Source: Glandiceps talaboti (lineage: Eukaryota; Hemichordata; Enteropneusta; Spengelidae). Taken from it: DNA of 64,000 nucleotides. The position numbers and the translations under genes are program-made. Numbering within the stretch: position 1 is the stretch's first letter; every line of letters begins with the position of its first letter. The stretch covers positions 11,944,408 through 12,008,407 of the forward strand of contig NC_135550.1 in NCBI RefSeq assembly GCF_964340395.1, given 5' to 3'. The notes beneath the pieces are model-generated. The model made no database searches and was not told the origin of the DNA. It was given only the letters and a program-made list of their open reading frames with translations. Of this stretch, positions 1-12,600 are shown piece by piece.

Positions 1-853
1 ATATAGGTCTGTATAGCCAGGGGTAATAATAACTATGTATAACTGTGCCTAGAGCTTTGTTGAAGGAGAATAGGAATACTGTTAGACACTCTTCAGTATC
101 TCAGTATTTTTCTCAGAGAGGTTCTTATGAATTGCAGATATTAGGAAGCTTTGCATATGATTTCGGTGTTTTGGCTATTAAGGTTTCCCCGGTAACAGAA
201 AGGAGGTATATGATAAAATTGGCATAGTTTCTCATACATTATACCATAGTATTGGTGGGGGAACCCCGGTAAAATAACCGAGATTTTACGCAGGTAGGTT
301 TTACCATCGTACCGCCCTTAATGAAAATACTGGATTTGATATATTCATAAGTACAATGTTAAGTTATGACTAATTCTAAGCTTTGATCAACCATTATTTG
401 ATATATTTAAGTATAATTTCCTCTGTCTATTTTGCATGTTTATAAAGATTAACAACCTCCACACTGATTCATCTACAACAAGACAAGACTTACCACATAC
501 TTTGGGGAAAACTTAACCATACATTTCTTTACATTTTTTCTGATTTATCAACTCATAATTTTGTCAAAGGAGACCGCATTGTATACACATCCTAGTAAGA
601 GCTGTCTGTGTGAAGCATGATTTACTGGAATTATTATTACATTGAAGGCATTCTGATATTTTGGCATATCATACGTGAAAAATACAATTATGTCAATTTT
701 ACAGTCGCGTCAGCATTTGACTCAAATTGACCAAGTTTTGTACTCTGTAAGTATACCAGCCTTTACAAGTTGGCAAGTGAATGGGAATGTTTGAAGACAA
801 CCCTCTTCTTCCTACCTGCCTGCCAAACCATTACCGTTCTATAGTTCTATGTA

Positions 854-1008
854 ATTACACCCTATATATATAATATATATAGGGTGTCAGGCTTTAAAGT
901 GTTAAGGACTTGATTTCTAGTAAATAGTTTAAAATTACACCCTAAAAATAGAGTGTCAGCCTTCACCCTTTAAATGCTGATACCCTATATATAGATAGGG
1001 TGTAATTT
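854..1008. repeat. Pair of small AT-rich palindromes
   Basis: At 854-887 ATTACACCCTATATATA faces its own inverse, ending AGGGTGT. A second copy spans 932-1008, from AAATTACACCCT to AGGGTGTAATTT, with a weaker copy inside. The shared ACACCCT terminus repeated three to four times suggests remnants of a short inverted-repeat element. No coding signal occurs in 1-853 or 1009-2200. Confidence 0.6.
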
Positions 1009-2211
1009 CATAGCATTATAGAAAATTAGTCATTAAAAGGATTTTAAACAAGATTGGATTGATATATTTATTTACATCAGGTCAATTTTAATAGAAAGAT
1101 TTTTTCAAATGCCCTGCTGAAATCTCAAAGACAAATTCTGATAAATTATTGATGTGACAGTGTTTTACTTTTAACCTTACAGTCCATGTATAAACCATTA
1201 GTAATACATATCTGTTATACTTCTGTCTATTTATCATGATGTAGCCATATTTCCTATCATAAGGGTTCTCAATATTTCAACAGTCTACACCTACTGGTAA
1301 AAAATTAGAATTTTGACTATAGCAAAGACATCAGATAATTTATAACCCTGGGCATGTTGACTCTGATTTTCTCATACAATATAAATAAGAAGTGGAAAAC
1401 ATTTATCAAAGAATGGTAATTAAGAAATTTCCTTCTCTGTACTTATTTCAAGAAAAAATAGCTATCTCTAGACTGTTTGCAGTTGAAAGCTCTCAGCTCA
1501 TCAAAAGTATGTTGTGTATTGGTTAACATTTTAGTACTCATAGCTTTCTCATATTTCCCTTTTCCATTCTCAGACTTCATTTTTATTTTCAAATCTTTTT
1601 AAAAAAAAACAAAATCTGATAAACTTAAAACTTTAATATTATATTAATCTAAGTATGGTCATGACAAAATATATGTGTAAAAAATATCCCCAAGCAGATT
1701 AAAAATTGATGAGTTATAGTATACACTTATTGCCTGGCTTTTATTCAGACACTGGTAAACATCTAGGTAGACCTCTAAGGCAACTATTTCCTGAGGGTGA
1801 ATGGCAAGAGAATAAGTTGCTACATAACAGCATGGGGGGTAATATGATGTCGACTAGTGCCCGAATGAAGCCATGCAATAAGTGTTTTATAACATGTCCT
1901 ATTCTCCGACACATATTCTTTCCAAAGTCAAAGCAAATCACTTCAAAAGATTCCTGTGTTACATGACTATTGCCCAAGGGAAAATAGAAAGATTAAGACT
2001 TATGCCACGCTCCACATGCAAATTGAGGTTACTATATGGTCACTAGTCTATACCACATGACACAATCTGAGCCAATCACTGTGAAGGCTGTGTGAAAAGG
2101 ATAGTATCCCTTCAAGTTCATTATTAGATTTACACGTTAGAAATGAATTAGGTCTGGTTGTGCTTCAGTGATTGTGTTGTGTTCATGTTTTTGTATGATG
2201 CTCTGAGTCTT

Positions 2212-2480
2212 GTGGTGTTATGGTGGGTGAATGGTTAGCATGGCCAGCTTGGAATATGCAAATTTTATTTTTCAATGGCTAAAGTCGTTTGGCAAGTTTG
2301 TGAGCCACGATTGTGCCCCAGTCAACCAAGCTGTATAATTGGAGACCTGGTAGGATAGAGGTTGCAATGTGAATGCTTTAATCCTATGCGCTGACTTGCT
2401 GAGGCTGCAATGGAGAATATGTTCCCCAGGGAGTTTAGGAAACCATATTGGGCTTTTGTGCTATCATAGGTCCATGCCAG
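2212..2480 (+). mobile_element. tRNA-derived SINE-like element (degenerate)
   Basis: The segment starts with ATGGTTAGCATGGCCAGC, a good match to a tRNA A box. Further in is the body word CCCAGTCAACCAAGCTGTA followed by ACCTGGTAGGATAG, a pattern I recognise from SINE bodies in several invertebrate and deuterostome genomes. The B box is not clear, so this is an old copy and its 3' edge is approximate. Confidence 0.5.
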
Positions 2481-3390
2481 GAATAATAATTTGTGATCAT
2501 AACATTAAATATGGAAAAAGTTTTTTATAAATATGTATGATTGATATTTCAATATTTTGTATCAGAATGAATTATTGCTAGTTGTGCTTCAGTGATTTTG
2601 TTAAAGTCTTTCATATTTTGTATGATGACTTAACCAAGAATTGCTCATGAATGAAAAAAAAAAAAAGTTATGATGTATACATAGCCAGTGACAGCACTGT
2701 ATAGATGAAAGGAATTATCATACACCAGGGAATTCATGATAAATACATATTTCAAACAAGTAGATATAGCGATTTATTTATCACTTATCAATAATAGCTA
2801 TATCAATCATAAAATAACAGACAAAGTGAGATAATCAAGTCTACACACAGTGTGACTTTAGTCTAGATTACGTTATTTGTTTCTTAAAGTGGCTATATCA
2901 TGGATGGCAGTTTGGTATTTATTTTGGATTTTTTAATGCATAAAATAACCCTACTGTGTTTTCCTACTTGACAATGTAAAAGAACATATACCAATACTAG
3001 TACCTCGTTTTGTAACTCAACAATAAAATTGCCAAAAGAATGTTAAAATGTGTAGAATGTTTTGTTTGTTATTGTATGTAAAGTAACAAACTTTTTACGC
3101 ATTTTTCTTTTCGCATATTTTGCAAGTTATTGAGTACTGTTACAAACATGTTTCACATTGTGTTTCAAGTATGAATACATGATTAACTTTACCATTTGTA
3201 TATTAAAAGATCCAAAATGAATACCCTATTTGTCATCCATATGGTCATTTTAAAGTCCTCATTGATTTTCTAAGATAGATTGAGTTGTGGTAGGGGAAGT
3301 GTAGTTCTTATAATAGTGCTGGTCAATATAATATTTTAATATTTTCAGATATCAGGTTACAATAACATTGATGTGCTAAGATAGCCAGAC

Positions 3391-3828
3391 AAAGGTAATA
3401 TTATTTGAACTTGCCACTCCAGGAAATAGAAACATTTTCATAAATTATGGATTCTGGAGAGTCATTTCATTATGTTACATCACCTACAAGTACCTGTGAT
3501 TGCAGAGAAGCATCACGTTGGGTATCTTTGCTATGGGCTATTGCATCATGGGAGACAGCAGAAATAATATATTCAAGTTGCCACACACTGAATATTCATG
3601 AGTCTTGAGTTTCATCTCTCATGAATATTCATTATGCAACTTGAATATATTATTTCTGCTGACACCCATGATGCAATATTCCCTAGAAGATACTCTATAG
3701 ATGCACAAGATCAGCTTGATGTTTTTCTGAAATTGCAAGTAATTGTAGGTGATGTAAAATCATGAAATGACTCTCCAGAACTCATAGTTTATGAAAATGA
3801 TTACATTTCCTGGAATGGCATTACCCTT
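3391..3828. mobile_element. Foldback (palindromic) MITE-like element
   Basis: Two arms of about 190 bases are inverted copies of each other around a centre near 3610. The left arm runs through TCTGGAGAGTCATTTCAT, TTGCATCATGGG and AATAATATATTCAAGTTGC; the right arm carries their inverse from about 3640 to 3819. The ends AAAGGTAAT and ATTACCCTT are also inverse. It has no coding capacity. A transcript through it would fold into a long imperfect hairpin. Confidence 0.8.
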
Positions 3829-6544
3829 TAAATGTGATATATCAAAGTCTAGAAGGCAATTCCTGAAATCTTAACTTTAGATTGTACATCTTTTGACTAT
3901 GTGTATTTTATTTTACCACAATTTTAAAGTCTAAATGAGTTTGTTTTTAATGCATTGAAATATCACTGAAAATATCATATCCCATGAGGTAAATATACTC
4001 ACTCAAATATTCTCTTCAGAATAGCACTTACATTGACTCAGTCAACTTGATGAGGTGTTTAATCACCTGACAAATTCTCATGCTTGTATGTATTTGTGTC
4101 GCTATTGATTCTCACTATTATTAAAATGTAAGAATTTCTGAATTTTATGGTTCCATTAAATTCAACTCAAAAGTTCATGAAAAAGCCTGCTAAGGTGTGA
4201 AACTCATCACAAATCCAATAAATTTTGTATTCATGCATTGCGGAACCTATGCTATAGCATGTTTTTTTACTCTTTAGAATTTTTATGGTGACAGTAACTC
4301 AAATCATAACTTCTTTGAACAAACCCTGTAAGGTGTGAAACTCGTCACAAATTCTAGCCATTTTTGTGTGTGCAAATGTACTGCCGAATCAATATCATTA
4401 AAATTCATTCTATTTATGTCATAGCGAACTGTTGAGAATAACGACTTATAAGTAAGTGTTGCTGTGTCCTATGAATTGAAACAAAACTCGACTTCAAAGT
4501 GATACTTTCAATCAACGTCAGACTTCAGTTGACACCTTCACTAGACAGTGTAAAAAAAAAAAATCGCACAGTAATGATTGATGACTAAATGTCTTTCTGT
4601 AATGTATGTCACAAATTGTAGTAGAAACAGCCTTGAGGAAGCTTTGTTGGTATGGAAATAGACACAGCTTTGAATAAGTACCCCATTTGCATTTGTTATA
4701 TACTATATACTGTATATAGTTTGTGCATTTCAGATGCCATTAATCATCAGAAATTATAGCTAATAATGATGTGAATTGGTTGCACTGTCTTCTTTGGATG
4801 AAAATAAATTACATCTGTTTCATCATGTCAAATGAGGTGAAATGAACTATTCTAGGTACAGACTGAATTAGACAAGGTCAGGGACTGTTTGAAACATCAA
4901 TTATTTGTATAGAATTAGACAATGGTGATTGCAAAGGTCATGCTCTGCTTTGAGTTAGTATTTGTACCATGAATGTGCCATTTGTCATGGCTGTGTATTT
5001 TAGAAATGAAGCTGTTACTAGCCTGAGAGTGATTGTTACCAAGTCATTGTTGTTCATTGTGTTGATGGACATTAATGGCAAAGTCATAGATCACATTAAC
5101 AGTAAAGTCATTTTGCACTATCTGTGAAACTGACATGACTGATAAAGACACTTTGTCATGTCAATGAAAAGTCATTGCATGATTACTTTTGGGCTGTACA
5201 TACATATAGTTATGCCATAGTCATTGGTTTGACCGTTTACATTTTTTTAAAGTCATTTTGTGATCCGTTTGAGTCATTTTGACTACTTTACATAGTTATG
5301 ATAAGGCAGGACCTGTTTATATCTTTACTTCGCCATGACCTCCCTGACCAACCCCATGGTTATGGAATCTGACCAAATATGGTGTTTTTTTTAAATTAAC
5401 GCCCTCAATGGCCAGATCAGGAAAATTCACAACACCACGTCAGGTAAGATGGTGACACCACAACAAGTGGGTATCATCTGGGTGAAAATTATCAATCGTC
5501 ACAGAAATTGGAGACATTTAATAAATCGCGTAGTTCAGAATATCACATTGACTTTAATTATCATTTCTAAGGCACCCGGACCGATAAATGTATGATTATC
5601 AATTGAAAACAGCATCATGTTCACACACCCTTTTTCTTTTCTTTTAAACCACTATAAACCAACCCATCATTTCATAGGTATTATCTTTTAGAAAAATTGA
5701 AGTGAAAAGGGTTACTCCTAAGTAAATTTCTGGGGTTAATGACTTTAGGCCAGAAAAAAGAAAAAAAGAATTGTTTCTGGCACACATCACTTAAATACCC
5801 TCGCGTCAGTCTTCTTTCTTCTTCTTTTTTTTCCTGTTTGTCCAGTCCATACAGTCTGCAGATCCAGGGGAAAAACACAAAAATAACCCTCCCTACTTCA
5901 GTGAAGACAACTGCAGAGTGAATCATGAACAAGCAAATGACATCTGCCCCCACATACACACTTGTTCTAAAGTACTAAATAAAAAGAACAGTAACTGCCA
6001 TAATTAGTAGATTGAGTGACAGGTTTGTTGAGAATAAAAAAAAAAGAAAAAATTCTCATTTTCGCACCACTTTAGACAAACTGTCCTGACCAGAAACAAT
6101 TTTTGGTTTGTTTTGGCCTTATAGGTAAAGAAAGAAATAGCCAGGAGCTATAATTAAGTTTATCTGTACAGCATATGTTACACATGATTAGAAGTATGCA
6201 GGATTAATAGACCTTCAATCTATGTGTCAGTTATTTTAACCAGTCTATTGTTATGTCCCCCATGACAAATGAAGTATTATGAGTCATAAAATACACAGAC
6301 AGTCACTCTGAGAGGATGGTAGCGTCCTACATCTATAAACACTGTTGATTCTCTCCAAAGTACAGGCACTGCACTGTGTTGTAATGCCATCAGAATAATA
6401 ATATGCAAATCACCTATGTGATGTCACCACAACAATAGGGGGCTGATGACAATTTCAATAGCACGTCAGTCTGTTACAAGTTCCATGTGGCAGTGACATA
6501 CAGCCCAAACTTAACTGAATCTGACTGCTGTATCACGACATGCA
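3829..6544. other. No gene seen
   Basis: AT-rich sequence with short frames only. Nothing resembles a C2, spectrin or transposon domain on either strand. An earlier exon carrying the Syt-like transmembrane segment may lie here or outside the window, but I could not support one. Confidence 0.5.
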
Positions 6545-6665
6545 ATGTTGTTTCTTCTCCGGTGTTGCTTTTGGCAACAAGAGAGGCCACTGCCAAGAGG
6601 TCATCAGTATGGTGTAGGAGGCAGAGGAGATGATTCTGATTCAGAATTATCAGACTCTGTAGACG
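6545..6665 (+). CDS. Probable upstream exon of the Syt14/16-like gene
   Basis: The open frame ends ...[16 protein letters not shown] plus one base, followed by the donor gtatgt at 6666. That phase-1 end joins exactly to the phase of the next exon at 20544 and gives an acidic Ser/Asp stretch like the Syt14 linker. Upstream, the frame stays open through [10 protein letters not shown], which could be the end of a membrane segment, back to an ATG at 6545; a TAA lies just before in frame. The real left edge could instead be an acceptor near 6581 (CAACAAG), so 6545 is not a firm start. Support is phase and composition only. Confidence 0.42.
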
Positions 6666-9600
6666 GTATGTACGTTATATCAACTGACCAATGCATTTTT
6701 ATGATATATACAGCATGAATTCTCACAATAGAGCACGGCTTTTGTATGAAACTGTCAATGTTATATTGATGATGGTAATCAACATAGGCATTAATTTCAC
6801 CATATATCTTCGAAAAATAGTCATTAGCCCTTCTCAGAAAAACACTCTGATATTTACCGTTAAAACCTGTGGGATTCTCAGAAAATATATGATAATTTGA
6901 TCAAACTCACAGGCACTGAACTAATATGCGAAGGGAAAAAAAAACATGAATAGGAAGAAAATTATCCCAGGGTCATAAACCATGCTCAGATAAAGATGAA
7001 CGTGTAAACATTGTGTTAAAAAGGTAATTACTGAACTCATTACCTAGAACCAGTCATGTATTTTTTTAATCAATATTACTAGAACGGGAAAAGTGTATGA
7101 ATGCAGGATGTTCAGGTATGAAACACAGCATTATATGAGTTATAGATGAAAGTAGAACATACACAATGAACTTACCTGTATGGGTACTTGAACTCACATC
7201 TTCCCTAGGGATCTGGATTACTATCAATGCTAATTAATGTAAACTGGTTGTAATTACATGTAGATCGCTGTAAGATAAGTGCATCAATCACTCACACCTT
7301 TGCTCGTAGATGCCAAGAATTTTCTAACTGTAATTTTGATAAGAGCTGGAGACTTTAATTATGTCATTCAAAGTATGTACATATTTTGATAATTGACATT
7401 CAGAATATAAGTAATGTAAAAATATGTTTAATTTATGAAAGATGATGCGATAACAAGATATCAGTACTGTCCAGGGGTGTATAATCTCCTAGTGCTGACA
7501 GCAAACATCATTTTTTACAAAGACATAAGCTGTAGGGCTGATTATAGCAGATGATTTCCAAACACAGCAAGCTGTCACCTTTAGAAATATGTCGTAGTCT
7601 TAAAGGGGGTTAATAAACTGTCACCTTTATAAGTATATTGTGGCATACTAAGGTGTCAGCTTTATTCAGGGTCTTCGGAAATGTTGTTGAAAAACGGGGG
7701 CAACATTGGTGAGAAGTGTTCTAGGATAGCAACATGTGGTGATACTGTTAGGTCCTGGGAGAGAGCTTTAAATGTCACGTCACATGTCACAATGATGCCA
7801 TCATTGTCATGATGACAAAAAGACTGAGTGACTTGATCTGACAACAGTTGGCTTTACGGCACTACAACAAAAGATAAAGTTGGCCGTGCATGTCACATGG
7901 ATGCAGCCGGCTACAGTAACAGTAATTACCACATGTAACACTGTAATCTAAATACCAAGCTGTGTCAAATCATCATAGAGTCGTCATCATTTTTCAGTGA
8001 ATACATAAATACAATACACCCCTAAATGCTTATAAAGCAAATAAACAAACCTGTTTCAGAGTATTGTTATTAATAGACATACTGCGTCACTCACTAAATG
8101 TCACTTATGTTGTACTGGTTGTGGTACCAAATGCTGAACTGAGTGAACTACATTTTCCAAATCTTGAACTCTTTTGTGTGTTTCACTAATCCTGATAGTG
8201 GCATGTTTCCGTAATCCTCAACATAATGACATGTTTCCCTAATTCTCAACATAATGGCATGCTTTCCCTAATTCTCAACATAATGGCATGTTTCCCTAAT
8301 CTTCAACATAGTTGTATGTGTCCTAATTTTAAACATAGTGGTATGTTTTCCCTCATCCTAAACATAGTGGTATGTTTTCCCTCATCCTAAACATAGTGGT
8401 ATGTTTTCCCTCATCCTAAACATAGTGGTATGTTTTCCAAATCCTGAACACATTTGTGTGTTTCCCTAATCCTGAACATAGTGGTATATTTCCCTAGTCC
8501 TCAACATAGTTTTATGTTTACCTAATCCTTAAAACATAAGGATATACCAATATGTTTTCCTAAACCAGAACATATGGTATTTGTTTCCCTAAACCAGAAC
8601 ATATGGTATTTGTTTCCCTAATCTTCAATATAATTTTATGTTTTCCTAATCCGTAAAACATAGTGGTATGTTTCCTAATCCTGAACATAGAGTATGTTTC
8701 CCTAATCCTGAACATAGGGTATGTTTCCTTAATCCTGAACATACCGATATGTTTTCCTATCCTTAAAACATAAGGATTATGTTTCCCTAATCCTGAACAT
8801 AGGGTACATGTATGTTTCCCTAATCCTGAACATAGGGTGTGTTTCCCTAATCCTGAACATAGGAAATGTTTCCCTAATCCTGAACATAGGGTGTGTTTCC
8901 CTAGTCCTAAACATTGTAGTATGTTTCCCTAATCCTAAACCCAGTCTGAGGGTTATAGTATTGATATACACCTGTACTCCTAATTTACATTTTTCTGAGT
9001 GGTTTGAAAATATCTGCATTGTTACATCTTCCTGGAAATGAAACGAAAGCCTATCAAAACATTAGACATTCAATACCATTCAGTTTTCATGGGTAGTAGT
9101 GATAACAGTGCCACGTTCATCTTCTGTTTTACAAAGGTGGGATTTTTTAATGATCCAAAGTACATTAACCATATTTAAGAAACTGTCACAGGCATAATAC
9201 TAGTAAAGTTAATAAAAAATTTAATGGATATTTTATGAGTTGTGGTACTGAAAATTGTGTCTTGTCATGTGTCGTGTATCTATTAATTTCATGATCTATC
9301 ATTCAGAGGGTACCAGCATGCCTATTACGTCGATGGTTTGCTAACTGAATCAGATTTGCCCTTTACTTCACATTGTTTCTGAGTCAATTAACAGGGAGAT
9401 AATAATAAAATTCAATATATTCTCTTTTTTCTTGCCTTGAAGTCTACCATATCGTACCTCTCTGTTGTTAATATGAAAGTTGTGATGTGTTCACAGTCAT
9501 CTAGTCAGTATCTCAGTAATGGCGTACTTATCATGACAAACAAAGTACAATAGAAGTATGTTGACCAATAACATCTAGTTGTTTGTTAGGCGACAAAGAG

Positions 9601-12600
9601 TTCTAGACTAGTTACCTGTGATTACCAATAACATATTACCTGTTCAGGTCAACAGGTTATGACAAATGTCCATATTTCTAGCTTTACTCCTCTGCCTTTA
9701 CACTCTTAATCATATAAACAAGAAGTTAGAAGAACTATGACTTACTGGCATGATGAACATATTGAAGAATAATGTGACAGACTAAATATCATATTTTTTA
9801 CAACACATACACACATCATGTAAAAATGTCAATTTGATGTACATTTTGTATCTGAAGAGGTTCTTATGTCAGTGAGTCTGAAAATGTTACTGGTGAAAAT
9901 AATACTGCAAAATGTAGTGTTATTCTATACAAATATATATATCACCACGATATTATTTATTAATATTATCATATTCAGCTCATGACAAATTGCAAAAAAA
10001 ACCTCCAACAACTCTTTTTAGAGTTAATTTTTCAAACATCAGCAGCTATGTATTTGGTGCTTATTAAATACTAATATCAGATAATATTAATATCGTGGCG
10101 ATATATTTTTTTGCAATTTGTCATGAGCTGAAAATGTTCAAGATTTTCCATGCCAGTGTATGTACATGTACAGTAAGACGTGTTTTGAGTAAATGACACC
10201 CTCCATAATAAATTAATATAGGGTTCTCAGACATCAAGATTTTATGTCAATGGTGAATGCATGTATTATTAGCACTCACAGAAATTTAATTTTATTATAA
10301 ATTTTTTTTTCAATCCAGGACTGAGAATGAAGCACAATGAATTTCAAAAGTTATAGCACACAAAAATTTCAATCTGTGGAATTTGTTATTCTGAATCGTA
10401 GATCAGGGCAGAGTGATCAAAAGCTCACTGCTGTTTTACTAATTTGAACTGCTTCTGCATTTTAGCCTGTGCCCAATTCATTTTATCTATTGAGCTATAC
10501 ATTTTGGTCAACAAACTCTACCAATATGAAAAATGTGAAAGATGTCCATTAAATGTAATATGAAACTTTTCGTCAACACTGAAAATGATTGATGATAGGG
10601 CATTTGATTTTGCTAGAACAAAATATACTGCTTATCTGCAGAATTTTGTTTTATTTTTTTTCTTAACAAGTTGTTAATATGTATTACAAAAATATAAACA
10701 TATGCTCAATATTAAAATATAAAATATAAAAGAGTTAACATTACTAAGGTTTCATTTTGTTTAGTGTATCTGATATGCATGCTTATTAATGTGCATGATT
10801 GTTTTTGTTACTGATAAAAAAAATTTGATATTTGAACGTTATCTTCACTGGTAGAAAATTTATTTCTGAAAGTACGGTTCAATGACTTGTTTCCACCAAC
10901 AGTCTTCGTGTTCACCGTATCTATTATTTTCTCTGACCATATGTGTATTGATAAAGACCAAACTTTCTAATAATACTGCATTATTCAGAATCACATGTGA
11001 TGGGTTTACTTTCCATTCAAAACTGTATATGTCATATTGGTTTTTGTTGGCTTTGCCAGAATTGCTGGCAGTAAGTTCTGTGACAAAACATTGCTTGCTA
11101 CCATACTCTCCATTGTCACAATGATTTCCCTGTAAATACAAAAAATGAAAAGTAGATGGTGTTGACACATTGCGTGGCCTTATAGTTGTCAAGTAGTTAC
11201 CGGTACGTGAATTTATTTTAGATGATTCACAACTTATTACAAGGTAGACTTGCATCTCTATTCAATTTGAAATCAAATAATGCAGTCCTCAGGTCCTGGC
11301 ATAAAGACTAATATAACTTTCACCTTTTATTACTGCTACCTGTAAATACAAAAATAGAATTTTGGTACTGTTGACATAGTGGGTGGCCTTTAAGTTAGTA
11401 CCGGTACACAAGTTCAAAATGACGAGATGGAAGTCTGAGTTACATATCTGAAAAAAAATAATTTGCTCGGAACATTCAGAGATTCTCTTCAAGTACAACA
11501 GTCTTTAAGTCGCAACATAAAGACTACCTTTTGCCAACTGAAACTGATCGATAGTTAAAGTATGGGTCCATGTCAGTTTAATAGATTTAATAAGATATTT
11601 TTGGTGCCAACAGCTGTTATTTTAGCCAAGGGCAAAATAACTGATGTTCCCCCCAAAAAGTGTCAAGGTGACATGTTCTATTATAAAGTTATATAAACCA
11701 CACATTTGAGAGGTTAGGAATCTTCCCCAGTTGCTGTTGTCCAGCAGCATCGTGCTATGCCTTAATATTTGTATTTGTTATCATATCGGTGACAAAATGA
11801 ATTTAAAAATTTCATGTCTCACAAATCACTTCATATTAGTAGCATAGTGGTTTAATAATAGTTTTATTTCGAGAGCAAGCTCATAAACAAAATAAATTGC
11901 ACGAACAACATAAAAACAGACACAAAAAGACTAATTTACAGTACACATTTAAAAACATTCAATAAAGAATCTTCTCCAAAATTTACTATTAAAAATGACA
12001 AAATCTGACAACGATGCAGCAATCAAAATATTATTACTCGCTTTAAGTCTAAAATAAAATTTAGATTTCAGAATACGCTGCTTACTTTCAAAAGTCATAA
12101 TGAAACTACGAACAAACATGTTAGAAATACTAACACGCCTCTTGATACCAAGTAAAATTCTAAAAGCATTATTGTACGCAACTCGTACATCATTAAAACA
12201 CTTACTGGTATAAACACTCCAAATATGCGAACAATACATTGACGAACAATACGCTTGAAATAAAATACATTTAACAGAATATGAACAATTCCAAAAATTA
12301 CGAATAAGAGTGTTAGCCTTGGCATAAAATGATCTCATTTGACGTCTGATATCGTCATTGTCATTACCGTCAGAATTAAAAATAACACCTAAATACGAAT
12401 GCTTGTTTACAAATGGGAGCACTGTATTGTTAAGCTTCACCTGAGGAATGTTCGAAATATTACATCTTGGTGGCATGATAGACAAGCATTTAGTCTTCTT
12501 GGGATTGAAAATAATATCGTGCTTCATAGCATATTTACAACACGTTTTTACAAGACTGTTGAGACATTTAACTGACGGACATATCAAAACAATATCATCA

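Noticed and set aside
854-1008. CRISPR-like alternation of repeat and spacer
   Set aside because: The repeats are inverted and of unequal spacing, in animal nuclear DNA; they are MITE or palindrome remnants.
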